A stretch of 64,000 bases of DNA from Gemmatimonadota bacterium (GTDB lineage: Bacteria > Gemmatimonadota > Gemmatimonadetes > Gemmatimonadales > GWC2-71-9): assembly GCA_003222085.1 (NCBI GenBank), contig QHUK01000001.1:1-64000 (forward strand), written 5' to 3'. A program made the translations under genes and the position numbers. Under the pieces are notes generated by a model. It was not told the DNA's origin. It worked only from the letters and a program-made list of their open reading frames with translations, and searched no databases. This document shows, piece by piece, positions 8,539 through 18,456 of the stretch (position 1 is its first letter; each line of letters begins with the position of its first letter).

Positions 8539-10718
8539 GCCGTGAACAGACCGTACAGGTTCTCCCGCGTGTTCCCACCGCCGATCGAGTGCGTCTTGTT
8601 CGGATAGATCCGCAGGTCGAACTGCTTGTTCGCGGCCTCGAGGCGCTCGACCAGTCGCTCGCTGTTCTGGAAGTGCACGTTATCGTCCCCCGTGCCGTGC
8701 ACCAGCAGGAAGCTGCCTTTGAGGCTGTCCGCATAAGTCAGCGCCGCGCTCTCGTCGTAGCCGGCGGAATTCTCCTGCGGCGTGCGCATGTAGCGCTCGG
8801 TATAGATCGTGTCGTAGAAGCGCCAGTCCGTGACGGGCGCGACGGCGATCGCGGCCTTGAACACTCCGCCGCCCAGAAACACGGTGCGCGAGGTCATGTA
8901 GCCCCCGTAGCTCCATCCCCAAATCCCGATCCGATCCGCACTGACAAAGGGCTGCTGGGCGAACCAGCGCGCCGCGGCGATCTGGTCGGCCGACTCGTAC
9001 CGGCCCAGATGGAGGTAGGTCATCTTCATGAACCTCGCGCCACGGCCGCCTGTCCCGCGATTGTCCACGCTCGCGACGAGGTATCCCTCCTGCGCGAGCA
9101 TCTGATGCCAGAGGTACTGCTCCCCCCCCCACGCGTCTCGGACGGTTTGAAAGCCCGGCCCGCCGTACACGTACAACAGGAGGGGGTAGTGCCTGCTCGG
9201 GTCGAAATCCCGCGGCTTGATGATCCAGGCGTTGAGCTCCACTCCGCCGGGCGTCGGCACCTTGAGAAACTCCGGCGCGCGGAGGCGCAGCGCGTCCACC
9301 TTGCGCACGAGCGCCAGGTTACCCGCCAGCGGCCGAACGAGCGTCCCGTTGGCGCGCCGCAGCGTCTCGACCGGAGGCACGCCGGCTCGCGAATAGGTGT
9401 CGACATACAGCCGGAACGTCGGATCGAACGCGACGCCGTGTGTGCCCGGCTCCGGCGAAATCCGCGCCAGCCCTTTGCCGTCGAGACCGACCCGGAGCAG
9501 CGGCCGGCCGAGCGGCCCGTCGATCGCGCCGGTGAAGTACAGCACCTTGGATTGCTCGTCCACACCGAGCAGCTCGAACACGTCCCATCCACCCGGCGTG
9601 ACCCGCCGGACCAACGAGCCGTCTCGGTTGAAGAGATAGACCTGATCGTAGCCGTCGCGCTCCGAGACGAAGAGGAATTGCCTGCCGCCGGCGATCCAGT
9701 GGGGCTGGTTGGCGTCGACCCATGCCGAGTCGCTGTCGCTCATGATCACCCGCGCCGCACCGGTGGTCGCGTCCGCGAGGAGCAGGTCGAGCCGGTTCTG
9801 GTGGCGGTTGAGTCGCGTGAGCCAGAGCTCGTTGGGCGAGTCGGCGAAATCCATCGCCGCGATGTAGATGTCCTGCTCGCCACCGAGGTCCACCCACGAC
9901 GTGCGGCCGGTCGCCAGCTCCGTCACGCCGATTGTCACCGTGGAGTTCGCCGTGCCCGTCTTGGGGTAGCGCACCGGCACGAGCGTGGGGTAGAGGGAAT
10001 CCTGGTTGACCAGATAAAACGGCCGGATGGCCGTCTGGTCGAGCCGCCAGAACGCGATCCGCCGGCCATCGGGACTCCAGCGGAACGCGTCGCGCAGATC
10101 GAGCTCCTCCTCGTACACCCAGTCGGAGGTGCCGTTGATGACGTTCTCCCCCCCGTCGGTGGTGAGCGCCGTCTCGGTGCCGGTGGCGAGGTCGGTCACG
10201 TAGATGTTATGGTCGCGGACGAACCCGACCATGCGCCCGTCAGGGGAGAACTTGGCGAACTGCTGGTAGCCGGGCCGGGCGCTCACCGGTACGAGGCGCT
10301 TCCCGGCGAAGTCCCACACGAAGAAGGTCCCCTTGGTGTTCTGGCGCCACACGCGGGCCGAGTTCGTAAAGAGAAGGACTTTCGACCCGTCGGTCGCAAA
10401 GCGGTATTCCTCGATCATGATCGGCTTCCCGCCGCCCGGTGGGACGAGGTCGGCGCCGCGCACCAGAAGCTGCCTCGTCCCGGTGAGCGCATCGACGCGG
10501 TACAGATCGGTATTGCCCGAGGCGTCTTCCTCGATGGCCGTGTATGCCTTACCGTCCTTGATCCATGTGACGTCCACCAGATCGCTCGCGTACTCACGCG
10601 AGCCCCAGATGCTATGAACGGTGAGCGGCGGGGCCTGAACGCCCTGGGCGGCCAGCGGCCCGACCAAGCGGATGACGGCGCACACAGTGACGAATCGGCG
10701 AACCGCGGCTGACACCAT
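8517..10718 (-). CDS. Secreted dipeptidyl-peptidase IV-type serine peptidase (S9B)
   Basis: 733 residues. A signal peptide (residues ~1-28, cleaved after PLAAQG or nearby) is followed by a DPP-IV-type beta-propeller (~40-480) and an alpha/beta-hydrolase domain (~510-733). The catalytic serine is in GWSYGGYM (about residue 603), with the Asp in GTGDDNVHF and the His in NKTHSIGG. The family removes X-Pro or similar dipeptides from peptide N-termini in the periplasm or outside the cell. Length and order are those of the family. It is divergent from the sugar-acid operon and probably unrelated to it, belonging with the downstream MFS and acyltransferase genes. Confidence 0.92.
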   Translation of the reverse strand: MVSAAVRRFVTVCAVIRLVGPLAAQGVQAPPLTVHSIWGSREYASDLVDVTWIKDGKAYTAIEEDASGNTDLYRVDALTGTRQLLVRGADLVPPGGGKPIMIEEYRFATDGSKVLLFTNSARVWRQNTKGTFFVWDFAGKRLVPVSARPGYQQFAKFSPDGRMVGFVRDHNIYVTDLATGTETALTTDGGENVINGTSDWVYEEELDLRDAFRWSPDGRRIAFWRLDQTAIRPFYLVNQDSLYPTLVPVRYPKTGTANSTVTIGVTELATGRTSWVDLGGEQDIYIAAMDFADSPNELWLTRLNRHQNRLDLLLADATTGAARVIMSDSDSAWVDANQPHWIAGGRQFLFVSERDGYDQVYLFNRDGSLVRRVTPGGWDVFELLGVDEQSKVLYFTGAIDGPLGRPLLRVGLDGKGLARISPEPGTHGVAFDPTFRLYVDTYSRAGVPPVETLRRANGTLVRPLAGNLALVRKVDALRLRAPEFLKVPTPGGVELNAWIIKPRDFDPSRHYPLLLYVYGGPGFQTVRDAWGGEQYLWHQMLAQEGYLVASVDNRGTGGRGARFMKMTYLHLGRYESADQIAAARWFAQQPFVSADRIGIWGWSYGGYMTSRTVFLGGGVFKAAIAVAPVTDWRFYDTIYTERYMRTPQENSAGYDESAALTYADSLKGSFLLVHGTGDDNVHFQNSERLVERLEAANKQFDLRIYPNKTHSIGGGNTRENLYGLFTAWLKAHL

Positions 10719-10947
10719 GATGGCACTCGGCGGGAGGGGTGCCCAAACCTATCCCCCATCGTGGAAGATTGGACAGATGCACCGCTTGGGAGCACGTTTC
10801 CTGCACGAGCACCAGCGTTGCGATACTCACGGGTCCCGGCAGCCGAACCGATGCTGCGCGGGCGCTACGGTGTTGTGGTCGCGCAACGATTCGCTTCGGA
10901 GCCCTGCATGCCCCTGTGCCCCATCCCCCAACGCGGCCGGCGGGACG
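10719..10947. promoter_or_regulatory. Divergent intergenic region (peptidase gene / 20-kb sugar-acid operon)
   Basis: About 229 bp separate the peptidase ATG from the likely GTG of the first sugar-acid gene. Promoters for both directions must lie here, because the following 19 genes have no other gap long enough for an obvious strong promoter. I could not identify convincing -10/-35 boxes, a -24/-12 element, or the GTTCG-N5-CGAAC repeat that precedes the susC genes. Confidence 0.5.
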
Positions 10948-12399
10948 GTGCAGTCTAGTAGCGCCGACAACGCTCGCCTGAGTGCCGCGCACTGGCCGGC
11001 CGGCGCCTACCGCCGGGAGCATCTTCCGGAGCGGGTGCTGCAATTCGGCACGGGCATGCTGCTGCGCGCCCTGTGCGCTGCGTCGGTGGACGCCGCGAAC
11101 GCGGCCGGCGTCTTCTCGGGACGCGTAGTCGTGATTCAGAGCACGCCCCAGGGGCATGCCCGCGCGATCAACGCGCAGGACGGCCTGTTCACGCTGGTCG
11201 AGCGCGGGCGCGAGCACGGAGCGCCGGTGGAGCGCACGCGCCTGGTCGGCGCCATCTCGCGGGCCCTGGTCGCGGACACCGAGTGGCCCGCCGTGCGCGA
11301 CGTGGTCGCGCGGCCCGAGCTGCAGGTGATCGTGAGCAACGTGACGGAGGCGGGCTTTCGATTGGACGCGACGTACCCCGCCAGGCTGACGGACCTGCTG
11401 TACACGCGGTTCGCGCGCCTGCCCGATGGCCCACCGGTCTTCGTCATCCCCACCGAGCTGGTGGACGACAACGGGCGGCACCTCGCCGCGATGGTCGACC
11501 GCCTGGCCGACGACCTCGAGCGCGGGGTCGAGTTCCGCGACTGGCTCAGGGCCCGAGTGCGGTTCTGCGCCTCGCTCGCGGATCGGATCACGACGGGCAC
11601 CCCCTCCCGCGGCGTGCGCCTGGCACTCGAGCGGCGTCTCGGATACGCCGACGCCCTCCTCACGGTCACCGAGCCGCACTCCCTCTGGGCGATCGAGGCC
11701 GATCCCGCGGCTCTGCGGACCGCGTTCGCGATCGACGTCCTCCCCGAGTCGGTGATCATCGCTCCCGACATCGGTTTCTACCGGGAGCGCAAGCTGCGAC
11801 TCCTGAACGGCGCGCACACCGCGACCGCGCCGCTCGCACTCCTCGCAGGCGTGCGGACGGTGCGCGAAGCCGCCGAACACCCGCGGCTGGGCGCCTTCCT
11901 GCGGCACATCCTGTTCGATGAGATCGTCCCCGCAACGGACCTGCCGGGTGAAGCGGCGGTGGCGTTTGCGGAAACCGTGATCGATCGCTTTCGCAACCCC
12001 TGGCTGGATCACGAGTGGCGCGTGATCGCGGCGAATCAGACCGCCAAGCTGCGGGCGCGGGTCGTGCCCTCGCTGGCCGGGTTCGCCCGAAAGCGGGGGA
12101 TCGCGCCGCAGGGGTTGGCCCTGGGTCTTGCCGCCTACCTCCGTTGGGTTCGCTCGCGCCCCGCCGGCGACGCCGATCTGCCCCTGATCGAGCGGCACTG
12201 GCGGACCGCGACCGCGCCGCAAGGACTGGCGGCGAGCGCGCTGGCCGACGCCGACCTGTGGGGTCTCAGTCTCGCCGGGCTGCCGGGACTGCTCGAGGCC
12301 ACGACGCGCTGGCTGGTCCTGCTGGAGCGTGACGGCGTGGACGCAGCGCTCGATGCGCTGCCCGGCATGCCACAGCACGCCGCCACCGGTCGCACCTGA
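10948..12399 (+). CDS. uxaB: Tagaturonate reductase-like mannitol dehydrogenase family protein
   Basis: 483 residues from GTG 10948, the same length as E. coli UxaB as I recall it. Key segments: QFGTGMLLRAL near the N-terminus (nucleotide-binding start), IVSNVTEAGF, FVIPTELVDDNG, TVTEPHSLWAIE, KLRLLNGAHTATAPLALLAG (catalytic Lys region; the LNGAHT form is typical of UxaB) and a C-terminal NPWLDHEWRVIAAN followed by VVPSLAGF. UxaB reduces D-tagaturonate to D-altronate with NADH; its paralogue UxuB reduces fructuronate to mannonate. The downstream dehydratase is the mannonate enzyme, so a fructuronate-reductase role cannot be excluded. There is no clear Shine-Dalgarno and the start is uncertain. 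First gene of the operon. Confidence 0.8.
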   Translation: MQSSSADNARLSAAHWPAGAYRREHLPERVLQFGTGMLLRALCAASVDAANAAGVFSGRVVVIQSTPQGHARAINAQDGLFTLVERGREHGAPVERTRLVGAISRALVADTEWPAVRDVVARPELQVIVSNVTEAGFRLDATYPARLTDLLYTRFARLPDGPPVFVIPTELVDDNGRHLAAMVDRLADDLERGVEFRDWLRARVRFCASLADRITTGTPSRGVRLALERRLGYADALLTVTEPHSLWAIEADPAALRTAFAIDVLPESVIIAPDIGFYRERKLRLLNGAHTATAPLALLAGVRTVREAAEHPRLGAFLRHILFDEIVPATDLPGEAAVAFAETVIDRFRNPWLDHEWRVIAANQTAKLRARVVPSLAGFARKRGIAPQGLALGLAAYLRWVRSRPAGDADLPLIERHWRTATAPQGLAASALADADLWGLSLAGLPGLLEATTRWLVLLERDGVDAALDALPGMPQHAATGRT

Positions 12400-12401
12400 C
12401 C

Positions 12402-13079
12402 ATGACGCTGACCGTCATGCCTCTCCCGGGCCTCGATCCACTGCTCCAGAGCGGTGTGATCGCGGTCGTTCGGGTGTCCGAGGCGGTCCGCCTGGGTCCG
12501 GCCGCCCGCGCGCTCGCGGCGGGCGGGGTAGGGGCGGTGGAGGTCACCCTGACGACGCCGGGCGCGATCGACACGATCGCCGACCTCGCCGCCGATGCCG
12601 GGCTCGCAGGATGCGTCATCGGTGCGGGGACCGTGCTGGATGAATCGGCCGCTCGCTACGTCATCGACGCCGGCGCGCGTTTCGTGGTGAGCCCCACTCT
12701 CAATCCCGCGGTGATCCGCGCGTGCCGCGACCGCGGCGTGCCCTGCATGCCGGGAGCCCTCACCCCGACCGAGCTGCTCGAGGGGTGGCGGGTCGGGGCG
12801 GCGGTGATGAAGCTGTTCCCCGCCTCGGCGGTCGGTCCCGGCTACCTGCGCGACGTGCTCGCGCCGCTGCCATTCCTGCGGCTCGTGCCCTCGGGCGGCG
12901 TGTCGCTCGAGAACGCCGGCGAGTGGATCCGCGCCGGCGCGGCGGCCGTAAGTGTCGGAAGCGCGCTCGTCAGCGCCGCCCGGCTGGCCGACGGCGCCAC
13001 GGTGGAGCTCACGGCGCGCGCCCGCGCTCTGGTCGACTGCGTCGCAAGCGCCCGGCGCCACGCCGGCAACGCACAGTGA
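12402..13079 (+). CDS. eda: 2-keto-3-deoxy-6-phosphogluconate (KDPG) aldolase
   Basis: 225 residues, a class I aldolase of the KDPG/KHG family. The Schiff-base lysine is in AVMKLFPAS (about residue 137), with the catalytic glutamate in VEVTLTTPGA (about residue 47). Other conserved parts are IGAGTVLD, ARFVVSPTLNP, CMPGALTPTE and the phosphate-binding PSGGVSLEN. It splits KDPG into pyruvate and glyceraldehyde-3-phosphate, the last step of the hexuronate branch. It starts 3 bases after the uxaB-like stop and its own stop overlaps the next start (GTGA). Confidence 0.95.
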   Translation: MTLTVMPLPGLDPLLQSGVIAVVRVSEAVRLGPAARALAAGGVGAVEVTLTTPGAIDTIADLAADAGLAGCVIGAGTVLDESAARYVIDAGARFVVSPTLNPAVIRACRDRGVPCMPGALTPTELLEGWRVGAAVMKLFPASAVGPGYLRDVLAPLPFLRLVPSGGVSLENAGEWIRAGAAAVSVGSALVSAARLADGATVELTARARALVDCVASARRHAGNAQ

Positions 13080-14068
13080 CCCGGGCGGTCACGTTTGGCG
13101 AGCTGCTGCTGCGGCTCAGCCCACCCGGTGAAGAACGTCTGTTCGAGTCGAGCGAGCTCGTGACGTGCTTTGGCGGCGCGGAGGCGAACGTCGCGGTGGC
13201 CCTGAGTCACTTTGGCGTCCGCTGCGACTACGTCACCCGCGCCCCGGACAATCCCGTCGGGGACGCCGGCGTAGCGGCGCTCGCGCGGGAAGGCGTCGGC
13301 ACCGAGTGGATCGTGCGCGGGGGCGACCGCCTGGGGATCTACTTCGTGGAGCCGGGGGCGGACCTGCGCGCCATGCGCGTGGTATACGACCGCGCGGGTT
13401 CGGCATTCGCCCGGATCGAGCCGCGCGCCTTCGACTGGCGTCGCGTGCTCGCGGGCGCGGATTGGTTCCACTCCTCGGGGATCACCGCCGCTCTCGGCGA
13501 CGGCCCGGCCGCCACGCTCGCGGCTGCGATCGCCTGCGCGCACGCCCAGGGCACACCCGTCAGCTTCGACTTGAACTACCGCGAGGCGCTGTGGCGCGGC
13601 CGTGATCCGCGGCCGCTCGTCGAGCCGCTGGTGCGGGAGGCGCACATGCTCATCGGCAACGCGGCCGCCGTGCGCGCCATGCTCGCGATCGACGCCGACG
13701 ACGGGTCGCTCGCGACGCGGGAGCGCGCGCAGGAGCTCGCGGAGCGCCTCGCCGGTCGCTTCGGAGTCGAGCGCGTCGCGCTCACGCGGCGGGAGATCCT
13801 CGGGCCCCGGCAGCACGGCTGGAGCGCCGTGCTGTACGACGCGCCGACCGGCGTGTTCGCCCAGAGCCGGCGGCACTGCGTGGAGGTCGTGGACCGCGTG
13901 GGCGGCGGCGACAGTTTCGCCGCGGCGCTCATCGCACGCCTCGTCGGCGGGGACCCGCCGGCGGAGGCCCTCGAGTTCGCGGTCGCGGCGAGCGCGTTGA
14001 AGCTCACCGTGGCCGGCGACTTCAGCCGCGCGAGCGTGCGGGAAGTCGAGGCACTCCTCCGCCCGTGA
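13076..14068 (+). CDS. kdgK: 2-keto-3-deoxygluconate kinase (PfkB family)
   Basis: 330 residues from a GTG overlapping the aldolase stop. The ribokinase/PfkB fold is shown by an N-terminal GELLLRLSP, the substrate-binding [23 protein letters not shown] and the C-terminal signature [15 protein letters not shown] with the catalytic Asp about residue 279. In this operon it would phosphorylate 2-keto-3-deoxygluconate from the mannonate dehydratase to KDPG for the adjacent aldolase. The order aldolase-kinase-dehydratase is a common hexuronate arrangement. Confidence 0.92.
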   Translation: MTRAVTFGELLLRLSPPGEERLFESSELVTCFGGAEANVAVALSHFGVRCDYVTRAPDNPVGDAGVAALAREGVGTEWIVRGGDRLGIYFVEPGADLRAMRVVYDRAGSAFARIEPRAFDWRRVLAGADWFHSSGITAALGDGPAATLAAAIACAHAQGTPVSFDLNYREALWRGRDPRPLVEPLVREAHMLIGNAAAVRAMLAIDADDGSLATRERAQELAERLAGRFGVERVALTRREILGPRQHGWSAVLYDAPTGVFAQSRRHCVEVVDRVGGGDSFAAALIARLVGGDPPAEALEFAVAASALKLTVAGDFSRASVREVEALLRP

Positions 14069-15117
14069 TCCCGAGCTTCCGCTGGTTCGGCCCCGCCGAC
14101 CCGATCCCGCTCGCGTACATCCGACAAATCCCCGGCGTCACGGGCGTGGTGAGTGCGCTGTACGACGTGCCCGTGGGGGACGCCTGGAGCCGGGCGCGCC
14201 TCGGCACGCTCAAGGCTCAAATCGAGGACGCCGGACTCTGCTTGAGCGTCGTCGAGAGCATCCCCGTGCACGAAGACATCAAGCTGGGCCGCCCCGGGCG
14301 CGATCGGCTCATCGACCGCTACTGCGCCAGCATCGCGAGCATGGGCCAGCTCGGCATTCCGGTCCTGTGTTACAACTTCATGCCGGTCTTCGACTGGACG
14401 CGCACCGACCTCGCCATGCGGCTGCCCGACGGGTCCACGACACTCGCCTACGACGACCGGGCGCTCGCCGCCATTGACTTGTCGCGCGGCACGGGGGAGC
14501 TCCCCGGGTGGGCGACGGCTTATCAGCCCGCCGAGTTGCAGGCGCTCGTCGCCGCCTATCGCGACGTGGACGCGGAGCGGTTGTGGGACAACCTCGCTTA
14601 CTTCCTGGAGCGCGTCGTACCGGTCGCCGAGCAGGCCGGCGTGCTCCTCGCGATCCATCCCGACGATCCTCCTTGGCCCATCTTCGGATTGCCGCGGATC
14701 ATCACCGATGCCCGAGCCCTCGAGCGCCTCGTGGCTCTGGTGGACAGCCCGGCGAACGGGGTGACGTTCTGCACCGGCTCCCTCGGCGCGAGCCCCGAGA
14801 ACGATCTGCCGGCCATGGTGCGCCGGCTTGGCGGGCGGGGGGGAGGGCGCATTCACTTCGCCCACTGCCGCAACGTTCGGGTCACGGGCGAGCGGCGGTT
14901 TCATGAGACGGCCCATCCCTCGCCCTGCGGCGGGGTCGACCTGTTCCAGGTGCTCTGCGCCCTGAGGGACGTCGGATTCACGGGTCCGATGCGCCCCGAC
15001 CACGGCCGCATGATCTGGGGCGAGACGGGGCGCCCCGGATACGGGCTGTACGACCGAGCGCTCGGCGTGACGTACCTGCAGGGTCTGTGGGAGGCGCTCT
15101 CCCGGAGCGACGGGTGA
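14065..15117 (+). CDS. uxuA: D-mannonate dehydratase
   Basis: 350 residues, GTG start overlapping the kinase stop (GTGA). It is recognisable as UxuA by [16 protein letters not shown] at the N-terminus, [59 protein letters not shown], the Cys motif FCTGSLGA, and the metal-binding histidines near IHFAHCRNV and [12 protein letters not shown]. The enzyme is a TIM-barrel metal-dependent lyase converting D-mannonate to 2-keto-3-deoxy-D-gluconate in the cytoplasm. Length is close to the family norm (~350-395). Confidence 0.95.
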   Translation: MIPSFRWFGPADPIPLAYIRQIPGVTGVVSALYDVPVGDAWSRARLGTLKAQIEDAGLCLSVVESIPVHEDIKLGRPGRDRLIDRYCASIASMGQLGIPVLCYNFMPVFDWTRTDLAMRLPDGSTTLAYDDRALAAIDLSRGTGELPGWATAYQPAELQALVAAYRDVDAERLWDNLAYFLERVVPVAEQAGVLLAIHPDDPPWPIFGLPRIITDARALERLVALVDSPANGVTFCTGSLGASPENDLPAMVRRLGGRGGGRIHFAHCRNVRVTGERRFHETAHPSPCGGVDLFQVLCALRDVGFTGPMRPDHGRMIWGETGRPGYGLYDRALGVTYLQGLWEALSRSDG

Positions 15118-16400
15118 GCACGGCGGTCGCGCCCCGGCGGATCGGGTACCGGTGGACGGTGTGCGCGCTGCTGTTCGCGGTCACGACCGTCAACTACATC
15201 GACCGCCAGGTCCTCGGCATCCTGGCTCCCACGCTGCAGCACGAGCTGCACTGGTCGGAGTCGGCGTACGGCGACGTCGTCTCCTGGTTCAGCCTGGTCT
15301 ACGCGTTCGGCTTCCTCCTCGCCGGCCGATGGCTCGACCGTGTGGGAGTGCGGCGCGGCTTTGCCGTCGCGGTGGTGGCGTGGAGCGTGGCGGCCATCGC
15401 CCACGCGTTCGCCCGCACGACGGCGGGCTTCTCCGCCGCCCGGGCGCTTCTGGGGCTGGGTGAGTCCGCCAACTTCCCGGGGGCGATCAAGACCGTGGCG
15501 GAGTGGTTCCCGAAACGGGAGCGGGCGCTCGCGACCGGCATCTTCAACGCCGGGACCAACACCGGTGCGATCCTCACGCCGCTGCTGGTACCATGGATCG
15601 TGCTGCGGTGGGGATGGCAGTGGGCGTTCATCGCGACGGGCTCCCTGGGCTTCCTCTGGCTCGTGCTGTGGCTCGCGCTGTACCGGAGTCCCGAGACGCA
15701 CCCGCGCGTGACGCAGGACGAGCTGGCGCACATCCGGAGCGATCCCGGCGAGGAGGCGGAAGCCACGGTGCCGTGGATCCGGCTTCTCGGCGTGAGGCAG
15801 ACCTGGGCGTTTGCCGTCGGCAAGCTCCTGGCCGACCCGATCTGGTGGTTCTACCTGTACTGGCTCCCGAAATTCCTGGACTCGACGTACGGCATCAAGC
15901 TCGCACACGTCGCGCTCCCGCTGATCGTCGTCTATCTGGTCGCCGACGCCGGCTCGGTCGGGGGAGGATGGCTGTCGAGCGCCCTGATCAAGCGGGGCTG
16001 GACGGTGAATCGGGCGAGGAAGACCGCGATGCTCGCGATGGCGCTCCTGATCGTGCCGACGGCGCTGGCCCCGCTGGCGGGGAGCATGTGGGCGGCGGTG
16101 GCGATCGTGAGCGTCGCGGCGGCGGCGCACCAGGCCTGGTCCGCCAACGTCTATACGCTGGCGAGCGACATGTTTCCCCGGGCGGCGGTCGGGTCGGTGG
16201 TCGGGATCGGCGCTTTCGCGGGCGCCATGGGCGGCGTGCTCTTCCAGCGGGTCACCGGTCGGATCCTCGAGGCCAACGGCAACGACTACACCCCCATCTT
16301 CATCATCTGCGGACTGGCCTACGTCACGGCCTGGACCATCATTCATTTCCTCGCCCCGCGGCTCGAGCCCGCGACGCTCGAAGAACCCGCCCGCGTGTGA
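15114..16400 (+). CDS. MFS hexuronate/sugar-acid transporter (ExuT-like)
   Basis: 428 residues, GTG start overlapping the uxuA stop. Twelve membrane segments. The anion:cation symporter branch is indicated by [18 protein letters not shown] in helix 1, [13 protein letters not shown] (A-motif), [37 protein letters not shown], and [14 protein letters not shown] in the second half. ExuT-type carriers move galacturonate, glucuronate or related acids with protons. Its place right after uxuA supports uptake of a hexuronate or aldonate. Confidence 0.9.
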   Translation: MSTAVAPRRIGYRWTVCALLFAVTTVNYIDRQVLGILAPTLQHELHWSESAYGDVVSWFSLVYAFGFLLAGRWLDRVGVRRGFAVAVVAWSVAAIAHAFARTTAGFSAARALLGLGESANFPGAIKTVAEWFPKRERALATGIFNAGTNTGAILTPLLVPWIVLRWGWQWAFIATGSLGFLWLVLWLALYRSPETHPRVTQDELAHIRSDPGEEAEATVPWIRLLGVRQTWAFAVGKLLADPIWWFYLYWLPKFLDSTYGIKLAHVALPLIVVYLVADAGSVGGGWLSSALIKRGWTVNRARKTAMLAMALLIVPTALAPLAGSMWAAVAIVSVAAAAHQAWSANVYTLASDMFPRAAVGSVVGIGAFAGAMGGVLFQRVTGRILEANGNDYTPIFIICGLAYVTAWTIIHFLAPRLEPATLEEPARV

Positions 16401-17443
16401 CCTTCCACATCGGCATCCTCGGTGGCGGCAACATCAGCGGCACGCACGCGCGGGCGGTCGGTGAAACGCCGGGCGTCGAGCTCGTGGCCTGCTGGGGACG
16501 CAACGCGGAGAAGGCGGCCGAGATGGCCGCGCGCTACGGGGCGAGGGCCTATCGGGATCTCGACCGGTTCCTCGAGCACCGACCGATGGAAGTCGTGCTC
16601 GTCGGAACGCCCTCGGGGCTCCACGCCGAGCACGCTCGGGCCGCGGCGCGGCAGGGTCTGCACGTCCTGGTGGAGAAACCGCTCGACGTCACGACGCAGC
16701 GCGTCGACACGTTGATCGAAGAGTGCGACCGGGCGGGCGTGAGGCTGGGCGTGATCTTTCAGGATCGCGCCGCACCCGACCTCGTCTGGCTCAAACAGCT
16801 CGTGGCGGGAGGGGGCCTCGGCACGGTGTTCCTGACGTCGGCGCGGGTGAAGTGGTATCGCCCGCCGGAGTATTACGCCGGCTCAACGTGGCGCGGGACC
16901 TGGGCCTTGGACGGCGGAGGGGCGCTCGCCAATCAAGGGATTCATTCCATCGACCTCCTCCTGTGGCTCCTGGGAGACGTCGAGCGCGTCCACGCCGCGA
17001 CGCGCACGGCGGTACACGCCATCGAAGTGGAAGACACGGCCGTCGCCGCGCTCGAGTTTGCCGGCGGCGCCGTCGGGACGCTCGAGGCCGCGACTTCGGT
17101 CTTCCCGGGCCTGCCGCGACGCGTCGAGATCACGGGCACCGAGGGAACCGTCATCGTCGAGCAGGACCGCGTCGTGTCCGTGCACCTCCGCACGCCGGTG
17201 CCCGGCCCGCCGCCGCAGGAAGACCGGCCGGCGAGTGCCAGCGCGACTTCCCCGGTGGTGACGGACATTCGAGGTCACCGGCGAGTGCTGGAAGACTTCC
17301 TGTCCGCCGTCCGCACGGGCGTGCCCCCGTTGTGCGACGGTCGGGAGGGCCGTCGCTCGGTCGAGCTCGTCGAAGCGATGTATCGCTCGGCCCGCCTGGG
17401 AGGGCCGGTGGCGGTGCGCCCGCTCAGCGTGGTGGAGCCGTGA
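16397..17443 (+). CDS. Gfo/Idh/MocA family NAD(P)-dependent oxidoreductase
   Basis: 348 residues, GTG start overlapping the transporter stop. The Rossmann domain begins with FHIGILGGGNISGTHARAV; the family motif EKPLDVT carries the expected lysine. The C-terminal alpha/beta domain contains GGGALANQGIHSIDLLLWLLG, where the His is typical of sugar dehydrogenases of this family. There is no signal sequence, so it is cytoplasmic. It could interconvert keto-uronates and aldonates or oxidise a sugar imported with them; the substrate cannot be read from sequence. Residues ~285-305 form a Pro/Ala-rich loop. Confidence 0.88.
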   Translation: MTFHIGILGGGNISGTHARAVGETPGVELVACWGRNAEKAAEMAARYGARAYRDLDRFLEHRPMEVVLVGTPSGLHAEHARAAARQGLHVLVEKPLDVTTQRVDTLIEECDRAGVRLGVIFQDRAAPDLVWLKQLVAGGGLGTVFLTSARVKWYRPPEYYAGSTWRGTWALDGGGALANQGIHSIDLLLWLLGDVERVHAATRTAVHAIEVEDTAVAALEFAGGAVGTLEAATSVFPGLPRRVEITGTEGTVIVEQDRVVSVHLRTPVPGPPPQEDRPASASATSPVVTDIRGHRRVLEDFLSAVRTGVPPLCDGREGRRSVELVEAMYRSARLGGPVAVRPLSVVEP

Positions 17444-18456
17444 CGGCGCGGTCCCGCCCGCTGGGGCTCGATCGCTCGTTCGGCGGGCTCCTGTCACCGA
17501 GCATGGCGCGGGGCGCGATCGCCCGCCTCGGGCCCGCCCTGGCTCTCGTGCTGGTCGTGGCGGCGTTCGCGCTCCTCACCGAGGCGCCCTCTCGCTACCT
17601 CTCGGCGACAAACCTTCGCATCGTGCTCTCACAAACGGTGATCGTGGCCCTGGGGGCGATCGGGATGACGATGATCATCGTCAGCGGCGGCATCGATCTG
17701 TCGGTCGGCGCCACCATCGCGTTGAGCGGCGTGGTGGCCGCGCTGGGAATCGGCGCGGACTGGCCGGTCCCGGCGGCGGCCGCGGCCGCGGTGCTCGCCG
17801 GGGGACTCGTGGGGCTCGCGAACGGCGTGCTCATCACGGGACTGCGAGTCGTGCCGTTCATCGCCACGCTGGGCATGCTCGGCATCGCGCGCGGGGTCGC
17901 CAAGTGGCTGGCGCACGAGCAGACGGTCAACGTACCGCCGACGTGGCTCAACGACCTGGTGGTCACGTTTCCGCGGGCCGCCTGGATGGTGCTCTCCCCG
18001 GGCGTGTGGATCACGCTGGCGCTGGCAGTGCTCACGGCGACCGTGCTGCGCCGGACCGTCTTCGGACGGCGAGTGTTCGCCGTCGGCTCCAACGAGCTGG
18101 CGGCGCGCGCGTGCGGCATCGCCACGGACCGGCTCAAGATCACGATCTACGGCGCCGCGGGGCTCCTGTTCGGCCTGGCCGGGGTAATGCAGCTCTCTCG
18201 CCTCCGGCAGGGGGATCCCACGGTCGCGATCGGAACGGAGCTGGACGTCATCGCGGCGGTGGTGATCGGCGGCGGGAGCCTGCAGGGCGGCGAGGGGAGC
18301 GTGTTCGGCTCGGTGGTCGGGGCACTGATCATGGCATTCCTGCGGAACGGCTGCCAGCAGATGGGCTGGCCGAACTACATCCAGGAGATCATCATCGGCA
18401 GCATCATCGTGTTGGCCGTGGCACTGGATCGGGTGCGCGCGAGGAGGGCTGCGTGA
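17440..18456 (+). CDS. Ribose-type sugar ABC transporter permease
   Basis: 338 residues, GTG overlapping the previous stop. RbsC/BPD_transp_2 family: about nine membrane helices, the motif GMTMIIVSGGIDLSVGATIAL, the cytoplasmic loop FGRRVFAVGSNELAARACGI that docks the ATPase, and VIAAVVIGGGSLQGGEGSVFG near the end. The matching binding protein and ATPase are 10 kb downstream in the same operon (28333 and 29349). The fucose catabolic genes lie between them, which suggests the importer carries L-fucose or a related sugar. Confidence 0.92.
   Translation: MTARSRPLGLDRSFGGLLSPSMARGAIARLGPALALVLVVAAFALLTEAPSRYLSATNLRIVLSQTVIVALGAIGMTMIIVSGGIDLSVGATIALSGVVAALGIGADWPVPAAAAAAVLAGGLVGLANGVLITGLRVVPFIATLGMLGIARGVAKWLAHEQTVNVPPTWLNDLVVTFPRAAWMVLSPGVWITLALAVLTATVLRRTVFGRRVFAVGSNELAARACGIATDRLKITIYGAAGLLFGLAGVMQLSRLRQGDPTVAIGTELDVIAAVVIGGGSLQGGEGSVFGSVVGALIMAFLRNGCQQMGWPNYIQEIIIGSIIVLAVALDRVRARRAA

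Noticed and set aside
9121-9131. C-tract in the peptidase gene as a phase-variable run
   Set aside because: The run is short, not in a signalling or surface-variation gene, and such tracts occur by chance at this base composition.
10672-10947. Upstream extension of the uxaB-like frame to ATG 10672 (about 92 extra residues)
   Set aside because: The extra sequence has no homology to the family, overlaps the peptidase gene start, and the GTG at 10948 gives the expected family length.
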